Below are positions 57,214-64,000 of a stretch of DNA of 64,000 nucleotides, one piece after another. The notes under the pieces are model-generated. The model did no database searches. It had not been told where the DNA came from and saw nothing but the letters and a program-made list of their open reading frames with translations. The translations under genes were made by a program, and so were the position numbers. Within the stretch, counting starts at the first letter, position 1. Each line of letters opens with the position of its first letter. Source of the stretch: Paenibacillus naphthalenovorans (lineage in GTDB: Bacteria > Bacillota > Bacilli > Paenibacillales > NBRC-103111); NCBI RefSeq assembly GCF_900099895.1, contig NZ_FNDY01000003.1, positions 186,001-250,000 on the forward strand. Reading direction: 5' to 3'.

Positions 57214-57720
57214 ATGAAACGAAAACGGCTTATCGCAATGATCTTGATTTTATCCGCTGTTACCGTGGTTGTTTCGGCATGCGGGAGCAAGCCGGAGCAA
57301 GTCCAGACACCAAGCGGACACCAGGGGCATGAGCATACGGCAGTTGGCGATATTCAAGAAAAAACGGCTTCGGCCGATATCCTGCCCTCTTTTTTGGACA
57401 ACCAGCAAGAAGAGATACGTCTCGTGTATCAAGCGGCGGGGAAAGCGACGGACATTCTCCAATGGATGCCCTGCTACTGCGGCTGCGGTGAGAGTGCGGG
57501 ACACGTCAGCAACCTGAATTGCTTCATTCAAAAAGAAAATGAAGACGGCTCCGTCGTGTGGGATGATCACGGCACGAGATGCGGTGTCTGCCTGCAGATC
57601 GCCGTTCAGTCCATCAAGATGACTCAGGAGGGCAAGTCTCTGCCGGAAATCCGTAAAGCCATCGATCAGGCTTACATGAAAGGCTTTGCGAAACCGACCC
57701 CGACGCCGATGCCGATATAA
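57214..57720 (+). CDS. PCYCGC-motif lipoprotein
   Basis: 168 residues. Lipoprotein signal with lipobox VSAC places the lipidated cysteine near residue 23. A His-rich patch (HQGHEHT) follows, then the diagnostic MPCYCGCGE at about residue 88 and two further cysteines in NCFIQ and RCGVCLQIA. The name-giving family is found in Bacillales and may bind metal or act in extracytoplasmic redox; no activity has been proved to my knowledge. The gene starts 6 bases after the rarA stop but no good ribosome site is visible, so coupling with rarA is likely. Confidence 0.85.
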   Translation: MKRKRLIAMILILSAVTVVVSACGSKPEQVQTPSGHQGHEHTAVGDIQEKTASADILPSFLDNQQEEIRLVYQAAGKATDILQWMPCYCGCGESAGHVSNLNCFIQKENEDGSVVWDDHGTRCGVCLQIAVQSIKMTQEGKSLPEIRKAIDQAYMKGFAKPTPTPMPI

Positions 57721-57814
57721 CCGCATAGAGTATGAATCGTCCGGCTAACATGTGAACTTAAATAGCTGTAAGCGGGTCTAGTTGCAGTAAAAAATTGCAG
57801 TGCCAAAATGAATC

Positions 57815-57848
57815 AAGCCTCCTGTCCATTCGCGAACAGGAGGCTTTG
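57815..57848. terminator. Inverted repeat between convergent genes
   Basis: AAGCCTCCTGT (57815-57825) and ACAGGAGGCTT (57836-57846) are perfect complements around a 10-base loop, followed by TGTTTG. It probably terminates the plus-strand rarA/lipoprotein transcript and perhaps also the minus-strand VOC gene. Confidence 0.7.
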
Positions 57849-57878
57849 TTTGCTAGCGGAGCGGAAGTCTATGTGCTA

Positions 57879-58310
57879 TTAATGCGGCTGCTCCATTGGG
57901 ACATTCACTTGGAAAGTAACCCCGAATTTGTCCTTTATGATTCCGTACATAGGGCTCCAATCCGTCTTCTGAAGGGACATGACGACTTGTCCACCGTCTT
58001 CCAAAGCGGCGAAGATTTCTCTCGCTCTTGCCTCTTCTCTGGGATGGATGGCAATCTGAACCGTATCGCCTGGCTGATAAGGCATGCCTGGGAACGTATC
58101 GGAGAACATGAGATCCGAGTCGCCGACTTTCAAGTGCGCATGCATAACGCGATCCTTCATGTCATCCGTCAACGGATGATTCGGGTCTGCCGGCATATCT
58201 CCGAACGTCATGATGCCTATCACTTTCCCACCCAGCGCTTTCTCGTAAAAATGGACCGCTTCTTTCGTGTTGCCGTCAAAAATCAAATACGGGTTCAAAC
58301 TGATTGACAT
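57879..58310 (-). CDS. VOC/PhnB-like (glyoxalase-fold) protein
   Basis: 143 residues. Begins SISLNPYLIFDGNTKEAVHFYEKALGGKV, typical of the PhnB/DUF1338-like branch of the vicinal-oxygen-chelate fold, and ends with WSPMYGIIKDKFGVTFQVNV. Not a classical glyoxalase I; no substrate is known for this branch. AAAGGGGC lies upstream of the start. It is downstream of the SRPBCC gene in the same direction with a 52-base gap, a frequent pairing. Confidence 0.85.
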   Translation of the reverse strand: MSISLNPYLIFDGNTKEAVHFYEKALGGKVIGIMTFGDMPADPNHPLTDDMKDRVMHAHLKVGDSDLMFSDTFPGMPYQPGDTVQIAIHPREEARAREIFAALEDGGQVVMSLQKTDWSPMYGIIKDKFGVTFQVNVPMEQPH

Positions 58311-58362
58311 TGTTTAACAGCCCCTTTGGAATAATTTAAACAACCAAACTCGCAAAAGTTTT

Positions 58363-58800
58363 TTAATCTTCTTTTTTTGCAGTTTCCACATATTTTTTGA
58401 AATTGTCTAAAATCGCCTGCCATCCGGCTTGTTGCATCTCGATGGCGTTGGTCTCTTCCGCCTCGAACAATTCGATGATTTGCGTGTCGTTGTCTTGGCG
58501 AATAAATGCGACCTTCACTTTCCTGCCGTCGGCGATCGTATAGGAGATGCTCTCGTTAATGCTCACCTCGTCGTATACTCCGCCGAAATCAAATCCAAAG
58601 CTGCCGTCTTTGGCTTCCATTCTTGAGACGAATTTACCGCCGACCTTTAGATCATTCTCGGCGTAAGGGGTGTGCCAGTCATCGGAAGCCTTATTCCATT
58701 GCATGATATGCTTCGGTTCCGTCCAATATTTCCATACGCTTTCGACGGGACAATGAACGATCGTTTCTACTGTTATCGTTACTGGATTACCTGTTCCCAT
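58363..58800 (-). CDS. SRPBCC/AHSA1-family protein
   Basis: 145 residues. Helix-grip fold with TVETIVHCPVESVWKYWTEPKHIMQWN at the start and EMQQAGWQAILDNFKKYVE at the end, typical of AHSA1-like (START-fold) proteins that bind a small hydrophobic ligand. GGAGG precedes the ATG. Many relatives are paired with an ArsR repressor; none is encoded here, but an inverted repeat at 58830-58851 lies in front of the gene. Confidence 0.88.
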   Translation of the reverse strand: MGTGNPVTITVETIVHCPVESVWKYWTEPKHIMQWNKASDDWHTPYAENDLKVGGKFVSRMEAKDGSFGFDFGGVYDEVSINESISYTIADGRKVKVAFIRQDNDTQIIELFEAEETNAIEMQQAGWQAILDNFKKYVETAKKED

Positions 58801-59194
58801 AGTTTAACCTCCTTATGAACAATTTACTACACTTATATTAGCATGTAAGTGGCAGCTAGTTTTCTTTTCGATTGCTATTGTACACAGGTACATAAGTAGT
58901 ACTGTCCCATAAAAGATGTGTCACATCTATGAAGATCCAGTAAGAGGATTTACTGTCGGCCGGTCGGTTGTCATTTAATAAACTCCACTGCCGGACGTTT
59001 TTTTGTTCCGGCACCAGCTCGTCCGATGGAATAAGCTATGGCGATTTTTCGTTCTAGTCTGACGGTGGATTGTATAGTGTATTAATGTATTTGTGAAATA
59101 TGATTCTGGCGAAAGCCGTCGAGCGGTTTGAAGCAATTGTAAATCCAAGGGAGGTGCGCCTGTTCGCCTGAAGCGGGTGGGTAGGTAAAAGCCA
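58801..59194. other. 394-base intergenic region with inverted repeat and possible IS scar
   Basis: No gene is supported here. CACTTA (58830-58835) and TAAGTG (58846-58851) form an inverted repeat before the SRPBCC gene. TGTCCCATAA at 58903-58912 repeats the sequence at 20940-20949 inside the older IS remnant and is followed by the palindrome GATGTGTCACATC. The remaining 280 bases before the next gene are unremarkable. Confidence 0.5.
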
Positions 59195-60532
59195 TTGAGT
59201 AGCGATCCGTTGACGTTGATTTTAAACGTTAGTTTTGTTCTGTTGCTGTTGTGTCTGAACGGTTTTTTCGTTGCTGCCGAATTTGCGATGGTAAAGACGT
59301 CCCGGAGCCGGATCGAAACGTTGGCGGAGAAAGGCCCGGAGAGGGCCCGATGGTCGAAGTCCGTCATGGGAAACCTCGACGCCTATTTAACCGCTTGCCA
59401 GCTGGGCATTACGTTGACCTCACTCGGGCTCGGATGGGTAGGGGGATTTGTTGTCGCAAAATGGCTGGTACTGGCTTTGGGGCCGCTGCAGCTGCCGGAT
59501 GCCGTTGTACAGACGATAGCCTTCGTCGCCGCGTTCACACTCATCACCGTACTGCATATCGCCCTTGGAGAGCAGTTGCCCAAATCGTATGCTATCCGCA
59601 GGTCCGAGCAGGTGACGCTCTATGCTTCGATTCCCTTGGCAGGCTTTTACAAGCTGATGTACCCGTTCATCTGGTTTATCAATGGGTTCTCCCATGCGCT
59701 GCTTCGTCTGGCCGGAATCGAACCTCATGCGGAGCGCCCGTCGGCTCATACGGAAGAGGAGATTCGCGTTATGATGAAGGAGAGCAACCGGAGCGGATTT
59801 ATTGATAGCACGGAATTGACGCTGGTGGACAATATTTTCGATTTCTCGGAGACGAATGCAAGAGAAATCATGATTCCCCGGACGGAAATGATATGTCTAT
59901 ATGCAAATCGAACTTATGAAGAAAATAAAATGATCGCTATCAACGAAATGCATACGCGCTATCCGGTATGCGACCCGGATAAAGATAATATTATCGGTTT
60001 CGTACATATTAAAGACTTGTTGAAATTGCCGGAGACCGCGGAAGATATGCAGGTGATCATAAGAGAAATAATCAAAGTGCCCGAATCGATGCAAATCAGC
60101 GCATTGCTTAAATTAATGCAGAAGAAAAAGACGCAGATGGTCCTGTTGATCGATGAATATGGAGGAACATCCGGTCTTGTCACCTTTGAGGATATTATCG
60201 AAGAAATCGTCGGGGAGGTCCAGGATGAATTTGACGAGGAGCGGCCAAAGATGGAGTGGAGGGATGCAGCAACCTGTTCCATCGACGGGCGTATGCTCCT
60301 CGAGGAGGTGAACAGCTACTTTGGAATCCGGATCGAAACGGATGACTATGATACGATCGGCGGATGGATTTACTCTCAGGTGGAGATGCCCCCGCAGAAG
60401 CATCAGCAGCTGACTTGGAATGATGAATACGATTTTATTATAGATGAAATCGACCATTTGCGGATTTCGAGAATATTGGTGAAACGAAAGGCATCGGATG
60501 TCGGCCCCGATCCGTCCGCACATGAAGGATGA
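59195..60532 (+). CDS. CNNM/HlyC-CorC family membrane protein
   Basis: 445 residues, TTG start with a weak GGTAGGT site. An N-terminal DUF21/CNNM membrane domain (about 1-195, with NGFFVAAEFAMVKTSRSRI), then a CBS pair (about 210-330; PRTEMICLY, HIKDLL, LIDEYGGTSGLVTFEDIIEEIVGE) and a C-terminal CorC/HlyC domain (about 350-430). Related proteins are linked to magnesium efflux or metal tolerance; the name haemolysin is historical. Neighbours give no further clue. Confidence 0.9.
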   Translation: MSSDPLTLILNVSFVLLLLCLNGFFVAAEFAMVKTSRSRIETLAEKGPERARWSKSVMGNLDAYLTACQLGITLTSLGLGWVGGFVVAKWLVLALGPLQLPDAVVQTIAFVAAFTLITVLHIALGEQLPKSYAIRRSEQVTLYASIPLAGFYKLMYPFIWFINGFSHALLRLAGIEPHAERPSAHTEEEIRVMMKESNRSGFIDSTELTLVDNIFDFSETNAREIMIPRTEMICLYANRTYEENKMIAINEMHTRYPVCDPDKDNIIGFVHIKDLLKLPETAEDMQVIIREIIKVPESMQISALLKLMQKKKTQMVLLIDEYGGTSGLVTFEDIIEEIVGEVQDEFDEERPKMEWRDAATCSIDGRMLLEEVNSYFGIRIETDDYDTIGGWIYSQVEMPPQKHQQLTWNDEYDFIIDEIDHLRISRILVKRKASDVGPDPSAHEG

Positions 60533-60546
60533 GCCCGAGGCGGATA

Positions 60547-60590
60547 AACAAAGAAGTTATGTTCATGAAGGCGAACATAACTTCTTTGTT
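60547..60590. terminator. Long perfect palindrome between convergent genes
   Basis: AACAAAGAAGTTATGTTC (60547-60564) and its exact reverse complement (60573-60590) frame an 8-base loop. It lies between the CNNM gene and mnmA, which converge, and likely works in both directions. Confidence 0.7.
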
Positions 60591-60649
60591 GACGTTACAG
60601 CATTTTTAAGTGTTCAAGAGAGCGTTAAAAGGAATTTTTCTTTTACAGA

Positions 60650-62022
<1,373 letters not shown>

Positions 62023-62445
62023 TTGAAGATATCCACTAAAGGCCGCTACGGGCTTACAATCATGATGGAGTTGGCCACGAAGTTCGGAGAAGGCCCTACC
62101 TCTTTAAAAAGCATCGCGGAGAAGCACCAGCTTTCCGAGCATTATTTGGAGCAATTGATCGCACCGCTTAGGAATGCGGGGCTGGTCAAGAGCATTCGCG
62201 GGGCTTATGGAGGATATATATTATCCAAATCGCCGGAGGAAATCTCTTCCGGAGATATCATCCGGGTGCTGGAAGGACCGATCAGTCCGGTTGATTTCAC
62301 AGAAGAGGACGATCCTGCAAAGCGAAACTTATGGATTAGAATCCGCGACGGTATTGCACATGTGCTTGATTCCACCACGCTCGCCGATCTGATCTCCTAC
62401 AAGGAAGAAGGCAGCCAGAACGACAGCTACATGTTTTATATTTAG
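62023..62445 (+). CDS. cymR: Rrf2-family cysteine metabolism repressor CymR
   Basis: 140 residues. TTG start with GAGGTG 6 bases upstream, giving LKISTKGRYGLTIMMELA, the family start. HTH helix SLKSIAEKHQLSEHYLEQLI, wing LVKSIRGAYGGYIL, and the C-terminal end NDSYMFYI all match CymR, which lacks the Fe-S cysteines of IscR. In B. subtilis CymR works with CysK as cysteine sensor. It lies directly upstream of the cysteine desulfurase, as in B. subtilis. Confidence 0.94.
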   Translation: MKISTKGRYGLTIMMELATKFGEGPTSLKSIAEKHQLSEHYLEQLIAPLRNAGLVKSIRGAYGGYILSKSPEEISSGDIIRVLEGPISPVDFTEEDDPAKRNLWIRIRDGIAHVLDSTTLADLISYKEEGSQNDSYMFYI

Positions 62446-62512
62446 CCTCAGCAGATTTTTCCTCCGATCAGGTTCATTCCTAAATCCTACTAGACAGATG
62501 TGGTGAAACGCT

Positions 62513-63664
62513 TTGAAGTTCATTTATTTGGATCACGCCGCTACGACACCCGTACATCCGGAAGTCGTGGAGGCGATGATTCCCTATCTATCTGAAATGT
62601 ACGGCAATGCCTCCAGCACGCACGCGGCAGGACGGCAGGCGCGTACGGCGCTGAATGCGGCAAGGGATCGCATTGCCGCATTCGTTGGCTGCTCTCCTTC
62701 CGAACTGGTGTTCACCGGAAGCGGGACAGAGAGCGACAACATGGCATTGTTCGGTGCGGCAGAAGCGTACCGGTCCCGCGGCAAGCATATCATTACGACA
62801 AGCATAGAGCATCACGCGGTTCTTCATGCTTGTGAGCGGCTGGAGCAGCTTGGCTATGAGGTCACCTACCTCCCGGTTGACCGTTTCGGTCAGGTTTCCT
62901 TAGCGGATGTAGAAGAAGCCATCCGTCCGGATACCATCTTGATCAGCGTCATGTATGGCAACAACGAAACCGGGACACTGCAGCCTGTTGAAGCGATCGG
63001 GCGCCTGGCAAGAGAACGGGGGATATGCTTTCATGTCGATGCCGTTCAAGCATTGGCGCATATTCCGATGGATCTGAGCCGACTGCCGGTCGATCTCATG
63101 AGTTTTTCCGCGCACAAGCTGAACGGTCCCAAAGGGATTGGTGCTTTATATATATCAAAAACAACTAAGATTTCGCCGCTTTTGTATGGCGGTTCGCAAG
63201 AACGCAAGCGCCGGGCGGGAACGGAGAATACGGCAGGCATCGTCGGCTTCGCGAAGGCTGTAGAAATCATGCAAAAAAACAGGTATGAATTGAAACAAAA
63301 GATGGAAAAACTACGTCAAGGAATGGTGAAGGAGTTAGAAAGGCGTCTGGCTGCCGATGCTTTTGTTATCAATGGCCATCCGACGGAGGTGCTCCCGCAT
63401 ATTTTGAATGTCAGCTTCCCGGGGATTTCAACGGAAACGATGCTGATGAATCTCGATTTGGCGGGCGTGGCTGCGGCAAGCGGGTCGGCCTGCACCTCGG
63501 GTTCATTGGAAGTCTCCCACGTGCTAAAAGCGATGAAGCTTCCGGAGGCAGTGACGGCATCGGCCATTCGTTTCAGCTTCGGCGCCGACAACACTGAGCA
63601 GCAAATTGCAGAAGTTGCGGGTATCCTTGAAACCATTGTCAGCCGTTTGCGTACTATTCGTTAA
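62513..63664 (+). CDS. iscS: Cysteine desulfurase (IscS/NifS type)
   Basis: 383 residues. Pyridoxal-phosphate enzyme that transfers sulfur from cysteine to acceptors, here probably MnmA (B. subtilis YrvO role). Starts KFIYLDHAATTPVHPEV. The PLP lysine is in SAHKLNGPKG (Lys about 202) and the active cysteine in SGSACTSGSLE (Cys about 327), a group I loop. The start is TTG at 62513 with a weak site. It is one operon with cymR, and a PRC-barrel gene follows. Confidence 0.95.
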   Translation: MKFIYLDHAATTPVHPEVVEAMIPYLSEMYGNASSTHAAGRQARTALNAARDRIAAFVGCSPSELVFTGSGTESDNMALFGAAEAYRSRGKHIITTSIEHHAVLHACERLEQLGYEVTYLPVDRFGQVSLADVEEAIRPDTILISVMYGNNETGTLQPVEAIGRLARERGICFHVDAVQALAHIPMDLSRLPVDLMSFSAHKLNGPKGIGALYISKTTKISPLLYGGSQERKRRAGTENTAGIVGFAKAVEIMQKNRYELKQKMEKLRQGMVKELERRLAADAFVINGHPTEVLPHILNVSFPGISTETMLMNLDLAGVAAASGSACTSGSLEVSHVLKAMKLPEAVTASAIRFSFGADNTEQQIAEVAGILETIVSRLRTIR

Positions 63665-63698
63665 GCAAATGTTTAAAAATCTCAAGGAGGCAAACCTT

Positions 63699-64000
63699 GT
63701 GAAGAAAGCGCGGGATGTCATCGGTTTGCCGATCATTTGCGTTGAAACTGGTAAGCAGGTAGGCCATACGAAGGATCTCCTTATGGATGAGGGATGGCAG
63801 GTGGAGGCGCTACTTTTGGAGGCCAGGCATTGGTTTTCCGACATGACTTGTATTGCTTCGGCAGACGTCGTTGCGCTTGGCGACGATGCCGTCACCATCA
63901 GGTCGGAAGAAGCGGTTCGTTCCATTGAGGCCGACAAAGTTTTTCGGACCTTGCTATTCGGCGATTCCAAACTCAAGGGCCTTCCGGTCATTACCGTAAA
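63699..64000 (+). CDS. PRC-barrel domain protein, 5' part only (YrrD-like)
   Basis: The GTG at 63699 has AAGGAGG 8 bases upstream and opens a frame that runs off the right edge after 100 codons. The peptide begins KKARDVIGLPIICVETGKQVG, a PRC-barrel start, and a second barrel-like repeat begins at KLKGLPVITV. PRC-barrel proteins bind RNA or mediate protein contacts. B. subtilis has a similar gene (yrrD) near mnmA. The C-terminal part is not seen. Confidence 0.82.
   Translation, partial: MKKARDVIGLPIICVETGKQVGHTKDLLMDEGWQVEALLLEARHWFSDMTCIASADVVALGDDAVTIRSEEAVRSIEADKVFRTLLFGDSKLKGLPVITV

Overview
The window reads as a chromosomal segment of a moderately GC-rich, endospore-forming member of the Bacillales, most likely Paenibacillaceae. 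Direct reasons are the sporulation genes (spoIVFA, spoIVFB, spo0B, bofC, a safA-like LysM gene, spoVB, a cotH-like gene), a T-box leader, a ribosomal L21 leader, and a gene order close to that of Bacillus subtilis from spoIVF to mnmA. A ribonuclease E/G gene inside the spoIVF-rplU cluster, which B. subtilis lacks, favours Paenibacillaceae. No genus-level assignment can be made without a search.

Layout. 1-7161: 3' end of a SEDS (FtsW/RodA-type) gene, then spoIVFA-spoIVFB, rng, rplU-prp-rpmA behind an L21 leader, and spo0B-obg. 7162-11981: a nitrate module (narK transporter, molybdopterin nitrate reductase, TrpD-like protein) placed between obg and pheB. 11992-13401: two minus-strand genes (ABC ATPase, Nudix hydrolase). 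13447-18208: an amino-acid cluster, pheB-hom-thrB-pheA-ilvE. 18249-20927: a safA-like gene with 13 exact-length 75-bp repeats. 20935-23090: a mobile island, an IS1595-type element carrying a membrane-protein passenger and flanked by a perfect 8-bp target duplication, apparently inserted in the remnant of an older IS. 23116-26086: lepB (3' end looks damaged), bofC, a lipoprotein and a zinc-ribbon/HNH protein. 26270-33342: ruvC-ruvA-ruvB, a SpoIID/LytB protein, queA-tgt-yajC. 33351-39151: small membrane proteins, spoVB, comN, secD-secF. 39228-44406: CDF transporter, recJ-apt, cotH-like gene. 44526-51276: relA-dtd, hemZ and a membrane-anchored FAD protein. 51313-57720: T-box leader, hisS-aspS, tcdA, rarA, PCYCGC lipoprotein. 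57815-64000: VOC and SRPBCC proteins, a CNNM/HlyC-type membrane protein, mnmA, cymR, a cysteine desulfurase and a truncated PRC-barrel gene.

How the genes work together. Much of the window is core biology: ribosome assembly (L21, L27 with its processing protease Prp, Obg), the phosphorelay and sigma-K checkpoint (Spo0B, SpoIVFA/FB, BofC), Holliday-junction processing (RuvABC, RarA, RecJ), tRNA modification (QueA, Tgt, TcdA, and MnmA with its cysteine desulfurase), protein export (YajC, SecD, SecF, LepB) and the stringent response (RelA). The accessory parts are the nitrate module, the repeat-bearing spore-coat gene and the IS island. I did not find a CRISPR array, prophage, rRNA, tRNA or recognisable defence system. 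The best candidates for under-described biology are the passenger-carrying IS, the TrpD-like partner of the nitrate reductase, the SLH-like FAD protein and the tRNA specificity of the hisS-aspS T-box.
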